This document shows, piece by piece, positions 19,487 to 29,651 of a DNA stretch of 64,000 bases (positions are counted from its first letter, which is position 1; each line of letters opens with the position of its first letter). The notes beneath the pieces are model-generated. The model searched no databases. It was given only the letters and a program-made list of their open reading frames with translations, and was not told the DNA's origin. Both the position numbers and the translations under genes were made by a program. Location of the stretch: contig NZ_CP053346.1 of NCBI RefSeq assembly GCF_013113735.1, positions 310,001-374,000 of the forward strand. Direction: 5' to 3'. The stretch comes from Sphingomonas sp. AP4-R1. Lineage in GTDB: Bacteria > Pseudomonadota > Alphaproteobacteria > Sphingomonadales > Sphingomonadaceae.

Positions 19487-20422
19487 TTACAACCCCGCCG
19501 CGAACGCCTCGATGTCGGCCATAGTCACCAGGCTCGTCGTCGTCGCATCCGGCGCGATGCGCTTGATCATCGGGCCCAGTACCTTGGCGCCGAACTCCAC
19601 GAACTCCGTCACGCCCGCCGCGACCATCGCCTCCACGCTCTCGCGCCAGCGCACCGTGCCCGTCACCTGCATCACCAGCAACTCGCGAATCTGGTCGGGA
19701 TCGGCCACCGGCGCCGCCGTCACATTGGCATAGACCGGAACCAGCGGCGCGCGGATCGCGGCCTTGGCCAGCGCCTCCGCCATCGCATCGGCGGCCGGCT
19801 GCATCAGCGCGCAATGGAACGGCGCGGAGACGGGCAGCGGCAGAGCGCGCTTCACGCCTTTCTCCTTGGAAAGCGCCATCGCCCGCTCCACGGCCGCCTT
19901 GTGACCGGAGATCACGACCTGCCCGCCGCCATTGTCGTTCGCGGCCTGGCAGACCTCGCCCTCGGCCGCCTCGGCGCAGATCGCCTCGGCCAGCGCATAA
20001 TCGGCGCCCAGCAACGCCGCCATCGCGCCCTCGCCCACCGGCACCGCCGCCTGCATCGCCTGCCCGCGCAGCTTCAGCAGGCGCGCCGTCGTGGCGAGAT
20101 CGAACGCCTGCGCCCCGCACAGGGCGCTATATTCGCCGAGCGAGTGGCCCGCGACGAAATCGGCCTTGTCGACCAGCCGGATCCCGCCGTCCGTCTCCAG
20201 CACGCGCAGCGCCGCAATGGCATTGGCCATGATCGCCGGCTGGGCATTTTCGGTCAGCGTCAGATCGTCGGCGGGCCCTTCGGCCATCAGCCGCGCGAGA
20301 TTCTGGCCGAGCGCATCATCCACTTCCTGAAAGACGGCGCGCGCCGCCGTCGATGCGGCCGCAAGCGCGGCGCCCATGCCGACGGCCTGGCTGCCCTGGC
20401 CCGGAAAAACGAATGCTCGCAT
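19487..20422 (-). CDS. fabD: Malonyl-CoA:ACP transacylase
   Basis: A 311-residue enzyme that loads malonate from CoA onto ACP. The catalytic Ser is S94 in FVAGHSLGEYSALCG; the N-terminal FPGQGSQAVGMG and the C-terminal VPVYANVTAAPV are typical. The ribosome site AAGGAG precedes the start. It is the first gene of the fab operon here, and it is followed by the GxxExxY cassette instead of directly by fabG. Confidence 0.97.
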   Translation of the reverse strand: MRAFVFPGQGSQAVGMGAALAAASTAARAVFQEVDDALGQNLARLMAEGPADDLTLTENAQPAIMANAIAALRVLETDGGIRLVDKADFVAGHSLGEYSALCGAQAFDLATTARLLKLRGQAMQAAVPVGEGAMAALLGADYALAEAICAEAAEGEVCQAANDNGGGQVVISGHKAAVERAMALSKEKGVKRALPLPVSAPFHCALMQPAADAMAEALAKAAIRAPLVPVYANVTAAPVADPDQIRELLVMQVTGTVRWRESVEAMVAAGVTEFVEFGAKVLGPMIKRIAPDATTTSLVTMADIEAFAAGL

Positions 20423-20502
20423 GGTCTGGCTCCTTCAACCGGAGCCCGACTATTTATCGGGGGCGGCCGGCGCAAGCTCTGCGCACCGCCGCCCCCGTCC
20501 GC

Positions 20503-21336
20503 TCAGAAGCGGAAGTTCGCCGTCGCGCTGATATTATCGGTCGCGAAGCGCGAATGGCTGCGCTTGAAATCGGTGCCGTTCGCATTGACGAGGATGAAGG
20601 GATTGGTCGCCGGCTGCAGCCCGCGCGACACGCGCAGCCGCGCGCCATCATCCTTCAGGCTGGTGTGCAGATATTGCAGGCCGATCGACAGATGCTTGTG
20701 CACGCGCTGCTCCACGCCCGCACCCGCACGCCAGCCAAAGACCGTGTTATCGGACAGGTCCTGAAACGCGTTGGCGCGGTTGGACGAGCGGAAGCTGTTG
20801 TCCATCTTCGCCCAGACCACGCCGCCCGTGCCATAGACGAGCGTATTGCGCTGCGCGCCGAGCGCATAGCCGACGCGGGCGCGCAGCCCGTAATTCTCGG
20901 CCATCCGCCGCGTCCAGGTATAATTGGCGGGCGTGGTGGAGAAAGCGGTCACGCTATCCTCGGCATAGCCCATGCCCACTTCGGCGAGGCCACCGATCAC
21001 GACCTTGCCGAGATCGAAATCATAGCCCGCGTGCAGCGCGAATTCGAGGCTGTCCTTGTCCTTGGTGCAGCCGTCCGCCGCCACCGCCGAGCGTGCGCCG
21101 CCGCCACAGAAACCCGGCGAGAAGGCGTTGGCGCCCGTCGTGGTGCGGACCGTGTCGCCGAAATTGCCGTCCAGATTATTGTCGAACAGCACGGTTTCGT
21201 CGCCGTCGCCCGGCTGGAAACTGTAGCCGGCGCGGCCGCCGACATAGAAGCCGGTCCAGTTGGTCGGCTCGGCGGACTGGGCGAAGGCCGGAGTCGCGGT
21301 CGCGATGACGGCTGCGGCGAGAATGAATTTCGACAT
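20503..21336 (-). CDS. Outer membrane beta-barrel protein
   Basis: A 277-residue OmpA-barrel-like protein of the outer membrane. The signal peptide is residues 1-20 (KFILAAAVIATATPAFAQ), followed by WTGFYVGGRAGYSF. Alternating hydrophobic strands follow, ending in an aromatic C-terminus (ATANFRF) as used by the BAM machinery. Motifs typical of the family are present: GFGWRAGAGVEQ-like (VFGWRAGAGVEQRVHKHLSIGLQYLH). No binding partner is known. The Met before SKFIL was chosen; 57 upstream residues in frame have no signal character. It is divergent from rpsF. Confidence 0.85.
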   Translation of the reverse strand: MSKFILAAAVIATATPAFAQSAEPTNWTGFYVGGRAGYSFQPGDGDETVLFDNNLDGNFGDTVRTTTGANAFSPGFCGGGARSAVAADGCTKDKDSLEFALHAGYDFDLGKVVIGGLAEVGMGYAEDSVTAFSTTPANYTWTRRMAENYGLRARVGYALGAQRNTLVYGTGGVVWAKMDNSFRSSNRANAFQDLSDNTVFGWRAGAGVEQRVHKHLSIGLQYLHTSLKDDGARLRVSRGLQPATNPFILVNANGTDFKRSHSRFATDNISATANFRF

Positions 21337-21619
21337 GGATGCTCTCCCTGAAATCCGCACTCGATGCGGCGGATCAGGGCAGATACGTTTGGTAGGTCCG
21401 ATTCGGCCGGATAGCAATGAAATGAAATATTTGAGTTGCTTGGCATTTTTCCGCCCAGTTCCCGCGGAGCAGGCTGGCCGCTTGCCTTCGGAGCCGTTTT
21501 CGGCCATAGGCCCGCGCTCCGGGCGAAGGCTCCTGCCTTGCGCCCGGTTTTATTTGGACGACAGGCCGGAGGGGCGACCGCATGGGGCGGCGTCAGCGAT
21601 CGGCATGGAGATATGAAAC

Positions 21620-22033
21620 ATGGCTCTCTACGAGCACGTGTTCCTTGCGCGCCAGGATCTGGCACAGGCGCAGGTGGACGCATTGGCCGAAATGGTCACC
21701 AAGATCGTCGAGGAAGGTCAGGGCAAGGTCGTGAAGACCGAGACCTGGGGCCTCCGCAGCATCGCTTACCGCATCGCGAAGAATCGCAAGGCGCATTATG
21801 TGATGCTCGACATCGACGCCCCGACCGGCGTCGTCGCCGAGATCGAGCGTCAGCTCGGCATCAACGAAGATATCATCCGCTACATGACCGTCCGCGTGGA
21901 CGCGCTGGAGCAGGGCCCGTCGGCGATGATGCGCCGCGGTGACCGTGACCGCGCCCGTGGCGAGCGTGGCGACCGCCCCGATCGTGGCCCGCGCGAGGAT
22001 CGCCCGCGCCGTGACGACCGCGACGCGGCGTAA
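21620..22033 (+). CDS. rpsF: 30S ribosomal protein S6
   Basis: 137 residues. S6 binds S18 on the 30S platform. The fold signature [11 protein letters not shown] and [20 protein letters not shown] is clear. The C-terminal about 30 residues are a charged Arg/Asp/Gly tail, a usual alphaproteobacterial extension. It is first in the rpsF-rpsR-rplI operon, with 15 bases before rpsR. Confidence 0.98.
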   Translation: MALYEHVFLARQDLAQAQVDALAEMVTKIVEEGQGKVVKTETWGLRSIAYRIAKNRKAHYVMLDIDAPTGVVAEIERQLGINEDIIRYMTVRVDALEQGPSAMMRRGDRDRARGERGDRPDRGPREDRPRRDDRDAA

Positions 22034-22048
22034 GGAAAGGAACAGACC

Positions 22049-22273
22049 ATGGCCCGTGCCTTTTTCCGCCGCCGCAAGAGCTGCCCCTTCTCCGCGAAGG
22101 ATGCCCCCCGGATCGACTATAAGGACGTCCGTCTGCTGCAGGGCTTCGTGTCCGAGCGTGGCAAGATCGTCCCCAGCCGCATCACGGCGGTGTCCGCCAA
22201 GAAGCAGCGCGAACTCGCCCAGGCGATCAAGCGTGCCCGTCATCTGGGCCTGCTGCCCTACCTCGTTAAGTAA
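22049..22273 (+). CDS. rpsR: 30S ribosomal protein S18
   Basis: 74 residues with the S18 core [19 protein letters not shown] and [19 protein letters not shown]. It binds S6 and 16S rRNA. AAGGAA lies upstream, and rplI starts 12 bases after its stop. Confidence 0.98.
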   Translation: MARAFFRRRKSCPFSAKDAPRIDYKDVRLLQGFVSERGKIVPSRITAVSAKKQRELAQAIKRARHLGLLPYLVK

Positions 22274-22285
22274 GGAGCGCACCGC

Positions 22286-22885
22286 ATGGACGTGATCCTG
22301 CTCGAACGCGTTGAAAAGCTCGGCCAGATCGGTGACGTCGTCACCGTGAAGAACGGTTTCGCGCGCAATTTCCTCCTCCCCCGCAAGAAGGCGCTCCGCG
22401 CCAACGAAGCGAACAAGAAGGTCTTCGAGGCGAACAAGGCGACGATCGTCGCCGAGAACGCCGCCCGTCGCGGCGAGGCCGAAGTGGCTTCGAAGGACAT
22501 CGACGGCAAGACCATCACCCTGATCCGTCAGGCGTCCAACACCGGCCAGCTTTATGGTTCGGTTTCGGCACGTGATCTGGCCGAGCTTCTCGCCGAGGAC
22601 GGCGCGAAGGTCGCGAAGAACCAGATCGTCCTCGACAAGCCGATCAAGGCGATCGGCCTGAGCGAAGTGAAGATCGTTCTTCATCCGGAAGTGACCGTCT
22701 CGATCAAGGTGAACGTCGCCCGTTCGCCGGAAGAGGCCGAGATGCAGGCGCAGGGCGTCGACGTCATGGCTCAGATGTTCGAGCGCGACGAAGCCGGCTT
22801 CATCGAGGATTACGATCCGAACGCGGAACCCGGCGCCACCGCCGATGTCCGTCCGGACGCCGAGGAGGAGCAGGAGGAGGCCTGA
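22286..22885 (+). CDS. rplI: 50S ribosomal protein L9
   Basis: 199 residues with the N-terminal L9 domain MDVILLERVEKLGQIGDVVT, then VKNGFARNFLLP, a long connecting helix and the C-terminal domain. The final about 50 residues are acidic and Glu-rich, longer than the E. coli protein (149) but usual in Sphingomonadales. It ends the operon before a strong terminator. Confidence 0.98.
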   Translation: MDVILLERVEKLGQIGDVVTVKNGFARNFLLPRKKALRANEANKKVFEANKATIVAENAARRGEAEVASKDIDGKTITLIRQASNTGQLYGSVSARDLAELLAEDGAKVAKNQIVLDKPIKAIGLSEVKIVLHPEVTVSIKVNVARSPEEAEMQAQGVDVMAQMFERDEAGFIEDYDPNAEPGATADVRPDAEEEQEEA

Positions 22886-22910
22886 GGCCTTCCCCTCTCT
22901 CGAAGCCCAA

Positions 22911-22952
22911 CAAAAAGGCCGTCCGGAGCGATCCGGGCGGCCTTTTTGTTTT
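22911..22952 (+). terminator. Intrinsic terminator of the rpsF-rpsR-rplI operon
   Basis: AAAAAGGCCGTCCGG pairs with CCGGGCGGCCTTTTTG around a short loop, followed by TTTTGTTTT, 26 bases after the rplI stop. Confidence 0.92.
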
Positions 22953-22976
22953 ACCTGAGCCCCTGCTCCACTCGCG

Positions 22977-23070
22977 CCACCCCGGCGAAAGCCGGGGGTC
23001 ATGCTTCGCCTCCTCTCACGGAAGCCGCATGCCGCATGCTGGATCCCGACGTTCGTCGGGATGACGGGCG
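22977..23070. repeat. Dyad repeats between rplI and rimO
   Basis: CACCCCGGCGAAAGCCGGGG and GGATCCCGACGTTCGTCGGG are two short hairpins separated by about 40 bases. They are of the intergenic type also seen at 46783. Confidence 0.75.
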
Positions 23071-23074
23071 TGGA

Positions 23075-24415
23075 TCAGGCCGGCACGCCGAACAGATCGT
23101 GTTCGTCGGCTTCCTCGATTTCGACCTTCACGATGTCGCCGGGGGACAGATGGCCCGCGTCGCGCAGGTGGACCTGACCGTCGATCTCGGGGGCGTCCGC
23201 CTGGCTGCGGCCGGTGGCACCGTCGCCGCCGACCTCGTCGATGATCACGTCCAGCGTGCGGCCGACCTTGGCCTCCAGCTTTTCGGCCGAGATGCGCGCG
23301 GTCAGCTCCATCAGGCGGGCGTAGCGCTCCTCCTTCACCTCTTCCGGCACCGGATCGGGCAGATCGTTGGCGGCGGCGCCCGCGACCGGCTCGAACCGGA
23401 ACGCGCCGACGCGATCGAGGCGGGCTTCCTCCAGCCATTGGAGCAGATAGTCGAAATCGGCCTCGGTCTCGCCGGGGAAGCCGACCACGAAGGTCGACCG
23501 GATCGCGATGTCCGGCGCGATCTCGCGCCACTTGGCGATCCGCTCCAGCACCTTCGCCTCGTTGGCCGGGCGCTTCATGGCCTTCAGCACGGACGGCGCC
23601 GCATGCTGGAAGGGGATATCGAGATAGGGCAGCACCAGCCCCTCCGCCATCAGCGGGATCACGCGATCCACGTGCGGATAGGGATAGACGTAGTGGAGGC
23701 GCACCCAGGCACCCAACTGGCCCAGATGGCGCGCGAGATCGGTCATGTCCGAACGGATCTCGCCGCCGCCCTTCAGGGGATAGGAGGCATGGCGCAGATC
23801 GAGGCCGTAGGCGGACGTATCCTGGCTGATGACGAGCAGTTCGCGCGTGCCCGCCGCGACCAATTTCTCCGCCTCGCGCAGGATCGCATCGGGGCGGCGG
23901 CTGGCGAGATCGCCGCGCAAGGCCGGGATGATGCAGAAGCTGCAGCGATGATTGCAGCCCTCCGAAATCTTCAGATAGCTGTAATGCTTGGGCGTGAGCT
24001 TCAGGTCACCGCCCAGAGGATTGGCCGGCACCAGATCCAGATAGGCCGAAGGCGGAATCGGCGCCGCGTCATGCACCGCGCCCACCACCTGCTCATATTG
24101 ATGCGCGCCGGTGACGGCGAGGACGGACGGGAAGCGCTCGCGAATCACCTCCGCTTCCTTGCCCATGCAGCCGGTGACGATGACGCGGCCATTCTCCGCG
24201 ATCGCTTCGCCGATCGCCTCGAGGCTCTCTTCCTTGGCGGAATCCAGAAAACCACAGGTATTCACAAGAACGACATCGGCGCCCGCGTAATCGGGCGACA
24301 TCGAATAGCCGTCCGCGCGCAGCTTGGTGAGGATGCGCTCGCTGTCCACAAGGTTCTTCGGACAGCCGAGCGAAACCATGCCGACTTTCGGCGGGGAGGG
24401 AAGTATCGTTGCCAT
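23075..24415 (-). CDS. rimO: Ribosomal protein S12 methylthiotransferase
   Basis: 446 residues. RimO is a radical-SAM enzyme that adds a methylthio group to an Asp of ribosomal protein S12. Domains in order: UPF0004 N-terminal domain ([19 protein letters not shown], with cysteines in [14 protein letters not shown] and [10 protein letters not shown]), the radical-SAM core with C-x3-C-x2-C in [13 protein letters not shown], and a TRAM domain. The LGCPKN and HRCSFCIIP pattern fits RimO better than MiaB. The start is the Met of [13 protein letters not shown]. It is divergent from a DUF3089 gene 50 bases away. Confidence 0.97.
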   Translation of the reverse strand: MATILPSPPKVGMVSLGCPKNLVDSERILTKLRADGYSMSPDYAGADVVLVNTCGFLDSAKEESLEAIGEAIAENGRVIVTGCMGKEAEVIRERFPSVLAVTGAHQYEQVVGAVHDAAPIPPSAYLDLVPANPLGGDLKLTPKHYSYLKISEGCNHRCSFCIIPALRGDLASRRPDAILREAEKLVAAGTRELLVISQDTSAYGLDLRHASYPLKGGGEIRSDMTDLARHLGQLGAWVRLHYVYPYPHVDRVIPLMAEGLVLPYLDIPFQHAAPSVLKAMKRPANEAKVLERIAKWREIAPDIAIRSTFVVGFPGETEADFDYLLQWLEEARLDRVGAFRFEPVAGAAANDLPDPVPEEVKEERYARLMELTARISAEKLEAKVGRTLDVIIDEVGGDGATGRSQADAPEIDGQVHLRDAGHLSPGDIVKVEIEEADEHDLFGVPA

Positions 24416-24465
24416 GGGAGCCGCGCCACATAGGCGATCGGCTCCGATTTTACGAGGGGGCGCCT

Positions 24466-25602
24466 GTGCCGGGACGGTCTTTGTGGTTTGGTGTGACCGC
24501 GCTGCTGGCGATGATGCCCGTCGAGGCCCAGCCCGCGACCACGCCGCCACCCGCGATTGCCCGTCCCGACGACACCCCGCCCCCGCCCGTCGACTATGCG
24601 AATCCGGCCAGCTGGATGTGCCGCCCCGGCGTGGATGACGGCACCTGCTCGGCCAATCTGGACGCGATGACGGTGGATGGCGGCGGCACGCGCACGCCGA
24701 AGCCGTACAAGGCGGCGGCCGATCCCAAGATCGACTGTTTCTACATCTACCCCACCGCCTCGGGCGATTCGACGATGTTTGCGGATCTGCTGCCGGATGC
24801 GGGCGAGAAGCGCGCCGTGCACAGCCAGGCGGCGCGGCTGGGCGAGGCGTGCCGCCTGTTCGCGCCGCTCTATCACCAGTTCACCGGCGCGGCCCTGCGC
24901 TACGGCATGGCGGTGGAGAAGCGGACGGAAATCCCGGCCTCTTACACCGACATCCCGTTTCGCGACGTGCGGGCGGCGTGGCGGGCCTATCTGAAGAATG
25001 ACAATCACGGCCGCGGCGTCGTGCTGATCGGGCACAGCCAGGGCGCGATGATGCTGAAGCAGCTGATCGCCGCGGAGATCGACGGCAAGCCCGCGCAGAA
25101 GCTGGTCGTCGGCGCCTATCTGGCGGGCAATCCCGATCTGACGACCGACAGCTTCAGGAGCCTCAAGCCCTGCGCGGCGCCGGGCCAGACGGGCTGCATC
25201 GTCGCCTGGTCCTCCTATCTCGATACCGTCACCAGCCCGCACATCTTCGGCGCGGCCAAGCCCGGCAAGACGGCTCTGTGCGTGAACCCGGCGGCGCCCG
25301 GCGGCGGACGCGGGATGCTGAAGGCCTATCTCAACCGCCCCGGCATCGCCCCCGAAACCGATCCGCCTTATGTCGAGACGATCGGCCAGATGTCGGCCGA
25401 ATGCGTGGCCGATGCGGGCGGCACGGTGCTGCGCATCCATATCGAGCCGAGCCGCTATGCCGATCTGCTGACGGCCTCGCTCGGCCGCCTCTCCGCCGCT
25501 TCGCCCGCATGGGGGCTGCACACGCTGGACGTGAACCTAGTGCAGGGCAATGTGATCGACATGATCGAGGCGCAGGCGGCCAGCTGGACGAAAGGGCACT
25601 GA
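24466..25602 (+). CDS. DUF3089 family alpha/beta hydrolase-like exported protein
   Basis: About 378 residues. The signal peptide is at the N-terminus ([16 protein letters not shown]). The protein then follows the DUF3089 pattern: [29 protein letters not shown], and the nucleophile elbow [15 protein letters not shown]3089 proteins have a lipase-like hydrolase fold; no substrate is established. GTG was chosen because GAGGGGG lies 6 bases upstream and the signal peptide then begins at once. A longer in-frame ATG form overlaps the rimO start. It stands alone before rph. Confidence 0.85.
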   Translation: MPGRSLWFGVTALLAMMPVEAQPATTPPPAIARPDDTPPPPVDYANPASWMCRPGVDDGTCSANLDAMTVDGGGTRTPKPYKAAADPKIDCFYIYPTASGDSTMFADLLPDAGEKRAVHSQAARLGEACRLFAPLYHQFTGAALRYGMAVEKRTEIPASYTDIPFRDVRAAWRAYLKNDNHGRGVVLIGHSQGAMMLKQLIAAEIDGKPAQKLVVGAYLAGNPDLTTDSFRSLKPCAAPGQTGCIVAWSSYLDTVTSPHIFGAAKPGKTALCVNPAAPGGGRGMLKAYLNRPGIAPETDPPYVETIGQMSAECVADAGGTVLRIHIEPSRYADLLTASLGRLSAASPAWGLHTLDVNLVQGNVIDMIEAQAASWTKGH

Positions 25603-25705
25603 GCCCTCCGGCGGGCAGGAGCGGGAAGAATGGCGGCCCGCTCCCCTCGCTTCCTTCCCGCTCCGCAAAGGGCTAGGGCGGCGCGTGAACAATCAAGGAG
25701 CTTCC

Positions 25706-26422
25706 ATGCGCCCCAGCGGCCGTGCCCCCGATCAGATGCGGGCGATCACCATCCAGCCGAACTTCACCGTCCATGCCGAGGGCAGCGTGCTCATCGGCTT
25801 CGGCGACACCAAGGTGCTCGTCACGGCATCGGTGGAAGAGCGCGTGCCGCCGTTCCTGCGCGGCAAGGGCCAGGGCTGGGTGACGGCCGAATATGGCATG
25901 CTGCCCCGCGCCACCCACACGCGCGGCAGCCGTGAGGCCGCCAAGGGCAAGCAATCCGGCCGCACGCAGGAAATCCAGCGCCTGATCGGCCGCTCGCTGC
26001 GCGCCGTGGTCGACATGGAATTGCTCGGCGAGCGCCAGATCACGATCGACTGCGACGTGATCCAGGCGGACGGCGGCACCCGCACCGCCTCCATCTCCGG
26101 CGCGTGGGTCGCGCTGCGCATCGCCGTGGACAAGCTCCTGGCGTCGGGCGCGCTGGTCGCGGACCCGATCAAGGCGCAGGTCGCCGCCGTCTCCTGCGGC
26201 ATCTATGAGGGCAATCCGGTGCTCGATCTCGATTATATCGAGGATTCGAACGCGCATGCCGACGCCAATTTCGTCCTGCTGTCCGACGGCAACATCGCCG
26301 AGGCGCAGGCCACCGCCGAGGGCGCGACCTATGACGAGGAGGCGCTGCTGCGCCTGCTGCGCCTCGCCCGCATCGGCTGCGGCGAGATCTTCGCCGCCCA
26401 GCGCCTGGCTGTGGGCAAGTGA
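25706..26422 (+). CDS. rph: Ribonuclease PH
   Basis: 238 residues. RNase PH trims the 3' end of tRNA precursors using phosphate. Signatures include [14 protein letters not shown] at the start, [15 protein letters not shown], and [16 protein letters not shown]. The ATG after AAGGAGCTTCC is preferred over a GTG seven codons upstream. Its stop overlaps the rdgB GTG start by 4 bases. Confidence 0.97.
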   Translation: MRPSGRAPDQMRAITIQPNFTVHAEGSVLIGFGDTKVLVTASVEERVPPFLRGKGQGWVTAEYGMLPRATHTRGSREAAKGKQSGRTQEIQRLIGRSLRAVVDMELLGERQITIDCDVIQADGGTRTASISGAWVALRIAVDKLLASGALVADPIKAQVAAVSCGIYEGNPVLDLDYIEDSNAHADANFVLLSDGNIAEAQATAEGATYDEEALLRLLRLARIGCGEIFAAQRLAVGK

Positions 26423-27072
26423 GCATCCGGCTGATCGACGACGAGCCGCCGGCCGTGCCGCATCGCCGGCTGGCGCCGGGCAAACTCGTCATCGCCAGCC
26501 ACAATGAGGGCAAGGTGCGCGAGATCCGCGCGCTGCTGGAGCCCTATGGGATCGAGCCCGTCTCGGCCGCCTCGCTCGGCATTCCCGAGCCGGAAGAGAC
26601 GGGCACGACCTTCTTCGCCAATGCCGAGTTGAAGGCACGCTATTCGGCCGACCTCTCCGGCATGGTCGCACTGGCCGACGACAGCGGCCTGTGCGTGGAT
26701 GCTCTGGGCGGCGATCCCGGCGTCTATACCGCCAACTGGGCCGAAACCGAGGATGGCACGCGCAACTGGCCGATGGCCATGCGCAAGGTGGAGGACGCCC
26801 TGCAGGCCAAGGGGCCGGAGGCGGGCCGCGACGCGCATTTCGTCTGCGTCCTGTCGCTCTGCTGGCCGGACGGGCATGTCGAGAGCTTCGAGGGGCGCGC
26901 CGAAGGCACGCTGACCTGGCCGCCGCGCGGCACGGTCGGCTTCGGCTATGATCCGGTGTTCGTGCCGAACGGCGACACGCGCACCTTCGCGGAACTGGCG
27001 CCCGAAGAGAAGAAGGCGATCAGCCACCGCGCGGATGCGTTCCGCAAGCTGGTGGCGGCGTGTCTGGGGTAA
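26419..27072 (+). CDS. rdgB: Non-canonical purine NTP pyrophosphatase (RdgB/HAM1)
   Basis: A 217-residue enzyme that hydrolyses dITP and XTP to keep damaged purines out of nucleic acids. It carries [15 protein letters not shown] (nucleotide binding), [16 protein letters not shown], and [16 protein letters not shown] start coupled to the end of rph by a 4-base overlap. The pairing rph-rdgB-hemW is conserved in many alphaproteobacteria. Confidence 0.97.
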   Translation: MSIRLIDDEPPAVPHRRLAPGKLVIASHNEGKVREIRALLEPYGIEPVSAASLGIPEPEETGTTFFANAELKARYSADLSGMVALADDSGLCVDALGGDPGVYTANWAETEDGTRNWPMAMRKVEDALQAKGPEAGRDAHFVCVLSLCWPDGHVESFEGRAEGTLTWPPRGTVGFGYDPVFVPNGDTRTFAELAPEEKKAISHRADAFRKLVAACLG

Positions 27073-27077
27073 TCACT

Positions 27078-27185
27078 CTCCCCTCCCGCTTGCGGGAGGG
27101 GTCGAGGATGGGCCTGCGCGCACGATAGATCATGGCAACCCGCACACACTCACACGTTCGTCCTGAGCCTGTCGAAGGACGGGCT
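27078..27185. repeat. Repeat sequences reaching into the hemW start
   Basis: CTCCCCTCCCGCTTGCGGGAGG forms a hairpin at about 27080-27103. A GTCGAAG-type unit TTCGTCCTGAGCCTGTCGAAG lies at 27155-27180 and is translated as part of HemW. Confidence 0.8.
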
Positions 27186-28319
27186 CCGGGCGAGTCGAGT
27201 GCGGCACAGGACGCCCTCGCCCTCTACGTCCACTGGCCGTTCTGCGTCTCCAAATGCCCCTATTGCGATTTCAACAGCCATGTCCGCGAGGGCGTGGATC
27301 AGGATCGCTGGCGGCAGGCCCTGCTCACCGATCTGGCGTTCGAGGCGGAGATCGGCCCCAAGCGTCCGCTCACCTCGATCTTCTTCGGCGGTGGCACCCC
27401 CTCGTTGATGCCGCCCGCCACGGTCGCCGCGATCCTGCGGGATGCCGAGCGCCGCTTCGGCTTCACGCCCGGCATCGAGATCACGCTGGAGGCGAACCCC
27501 TCCTCGGTCGAGGCGGCCCGCTTCGCCGATCTGGCGACGGCGGGGGTCAATCGCGTCAGCCTCGGCCTGCAGGCGCTCGATGACGAGGTGCTGCGCTTCC
27601 TCGGTCGCGCCCACGGCGTGGAGGAAGGTCTGAAGGCGCTGGAGACGGCGCAGGCCTGCTTCGATCGCGTCAGTTTCGACCTGATCTATGCCCGCCCCGG
27701 CCAGAGCGAGGCCGAATGGGCGATGGAGCTGGAGCGCGCGCTCGGCTTCGGCACCGGCCATCTCTCGCTCTACCAGCTCACGATCGAGCCCGGCACGCGC
27801 TTCGCCACGCTGGCGGCGCAGGGCAAGCTGGCGCCGGTCGATCCCGATCATGGCGCAGCCTTGTTCGAGCTGACGCGGGAGATGACGGCGGCGGCGGGCC
27901 TGCCCGCCTATGAGGTGTCCAACCACGCCCGCCCCGGCGAGGAGAGCCGCCACAACCTGACCTATTGGCGCTACGGCGATTATCTGGGCGTCGGCCCCGG
28001 CGCGCATGGTCGGCGCGAGGGCGTGGCGACGGTGCGTGCGAAGAAGCCCGAAAACTGGCTGTCGCGGATCGATTCGCAAACCAGCGGCATCGCGGAGGAG
28101 GAGCGGCTCGATCCCGCCACGCAGGCGACCGAGGCGCTGCTGATGGGCCTGCGGCTGGAAGAGGGCGTGAGCCTCGCCCGCTGCGCGCCCGCGATCGATC
28201 CGGCCGCGATGGCGCGCCTGATCGCGCAGGGGCTGCTGGAGCGAAAGGACGACAGGCTGCGCGTGACGCCCGGCAACGTGCTCGTGCTGGACGGGATCTT
28301 GGGCGCCTTGGCCATCTGA
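27132..28319 (+). CDS. hemW: HemW heme chaperone / coproporphyrinogen III oxidase-like protein
   Basis: 395 residues. A radical-SAM protein of the HemN family that acts as a heme chaperone, probably at the cytoplasmic side. C38, C42 and C45 (FCVSKCPYC) bind the Fe-S cluster; family signatures ALYVHWPFC, FGGGTPSLM and EITLEANPSS are visible. The C-terminus has the HemN_C region. The first about 20 residues (THSHVRPEPVEGRAPGE) come from a GTCGAAG intergenic repeat. No other in-frame start exists before the cluster motif, so the repeat is really coding. No clear ribosome site was found at the ATG. Confidence 0.93.
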   Translation: MATRTHSHVRPEPVEGRAPGESSAAQDALALYVHWPFCVSKCPYCDFNSHVREGVDQDRWRQALLTDLAFEAEIGPKRPLTSIFFGGGTPSLMPPATVAAILRDAERRFGFTPGIEITLEANPSSVEAARFADLATAGVNRVSLGLQALDDEVLRFLGRAHGVEEGLKALETAQACFDRVSFDLIYARPGQSEAEWAMELERALGFGTGHLSLYQLTIEPGTRFATLAAQGKLAPVDPDHGAALFELTREMTAAAGLPAYEVSNHARPGEESRHNLTYWRYGDYLGVGPGAHGRREGVATVRAKKPENWLSRIDSQTSGIAEEERLDPATQATEALLMGLRLEEGVSLARCAPAIDPAAMARLIAQGLLERKDDRLRVTPGNVLVLDGILGALAI

Positions 28320-28447
28320 TCCTCCCCTACAAGGGGAGGTGGCATCGCGAAGCGATGACGGAGGGGTGGCTGCCTGCCACGAACCGAACCGCCTCTACCC
28401 CCTCCACCATCCTTACGGATGGCCCCCCTCCCCTTGCAGGGGAGGAT
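28320..28447. repeat. Composite intergenic repeat, CCTCCCC...GGGGAGG type
   Basis: CCTCCCCTACAAGGGGAGGT is a short hairpin followed by GGCATCGCGAAGCGATGACG and a second copy of the CCCTCCCC arm near 28430. It lies between hemW and the LpoA-like gene, converging. It is probably a mobile non-coding element or RNA-structured spacer. Confidence 0.8.
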
Positions 28448-28453
28448 GCTTGT

Positions 28454-29650
28454 TCAGAACCCCGTCGGCGGCGCCGAAACCACCGTGCGCCCACCCGCAC
28501 CCAGTTGGTGCACCGCCAGCGAGCGTTCGGCGACATGGTTGGCACCGAAGCGGAAGGCACCATCGACGCCCGCGAACCCGCCCTCGTCGGACAGGCGATC
28601 CGTCGGGAAAGCCGCGCCCGGCTTCCAGTCGCGCGCGATGCGCACGGCCAGCAGCACCGCATCATAGCCGAGGCTGGCGAGGCGATAGGGCGTCTTGCCG
28701 TAACGGGCGCGGTAACGCGTCTGCAGCTGGCCGAACATGCGATCGTCGACCGACGCGAACCAGGCGCCGCTCATCGCCGCGACCGCATTCAGGCCCGGCT
28801 CCGCATTCCACAATTCGGTGCCCATCACCTGCCCTGTCGCGCCCTGCTTGCGAAGCAGGGGCACGGCGAGGACGGCGATGCGCCCGCTGTCCGCGATCAG
28901 CACGGCGTCGAATTTCTGCTTGGCCAGCGCCGCCACCGCCGCCGTGATCCCGGCCGAGCGGTCATAGCTCTGCATCGTCACGACGCTGCCGCCCGCCGCT
29001 TCCGCCACCCGGATCAGCGTACCCGAGGCGGTACGCCCGTAAGCGCCCTGCGGCACGAGCCCGGCGAAGCGCGTCATCCCCTTGGAACGGGCGAAGCGCA
29101 CCACGCGCTCGATCGACTGGGCGGGCTGGAAGCCCAGCAGCCAGACATTGTCGGCCGAGGCGGCGATGTCGTTGGAGAAGGACACGACCGGCACGCCGCG
29201 CGCCGCCGCCGGCCCGGAAACCGCGCGCACGTCATCGCCCAGCAATGGCCCGAGGATCAGCGCATTGCCCTCGGCCAGCGCCTTGGCGGCGGCGGGGCCT
29301 GCACCGGGGCCGGTATCGTAGGTCGTCACGCGCAGGCTGCGATCCTTGGTGTCGGCCAGCGCCAGCACGGCGGCGTTGGCGATCGACTGGCCCACGCCCG
29401 CATTCGGCCCCGTGAGCGGCACCAGCAGGGCGACACGGTGGCGTTCCTTGTCTTCCGGCAGGCCCTCCTGCTTCGAAGGCGCGGTGGCTGTGGGCGGCGC
29501 CTTGGTCGGCACGGGCGCGCTGCGACGGGGGCCGCCGGTGGTGGTGCAGGCACCGAGCAGCATCGCCACCAGCAATGCGAGGAAGGTGGCCGCGCGATTC
29601 CGCCGGCCTCCGATTTGCGCCCGGTGGCCGGGGTCTGCCATGGTTGCCAT
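28454..29650 (-). CDS. LpoA-like penicillin-binding protein activator (lipoprotein)
   Basis: About 398 residues. The lipobox LVAMLLGAC marks a lipoprotein of the periplasmic leaflet. The rest is a Peripla_BP_6-like fold: VALLVPLTGPNAGVGQSIANAA begins it and KFDAVLIADSG follows. LpoA-type lipoproteins activate PBP1A-like synthases from the outer membrane, and sphingomonads carry a shorter form lacking the N-terminal TPR domain. The neighbour rsmI and then yraN recreate the yraL-yraM-yraN gene set of other Proteobacteria. Several adjacent Met codons (29641, 29650, 29653) could start it; 29653 would overlap the rsmI start codon on the opposite strand. Confidence 0.88.
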   Translation of the reverse strand: MATMADPGHRAQIGGRRNRAATFLALLVAMLLGACTTTGGPRRSAPVPTKAPPTATAPSKQEGLPEDKERHRVALLVPLTGPNAGVGQSIANAAVLALADTKDRSLRVTTYDTGPGAGPAAAKALAEGNALILGPLLGDDVRAVSGPAAARGVPVVSFSNDIAASADNVWLLGFQPAQSIERVVRFARSKGMTRFAGLVPQGAYGRTASGTLIRVAEAAGGSVVTMQSYDRSAGITAAVAALAKQKFDAVLIADSGRIAVLAVPLLRKQGATGQVMGTELWNAEPGLNAVAAMSGAWFASVDDRMFGQLQTRYRARYGKTPYRLASLGYDAVLLAVRIARDWKPGAAFPTDRLSDEGGFAGVDGAFRFGANHVAERSLAVHQLGAGGRTVVSAPPTGF

Positions 29651-29651
29651 C

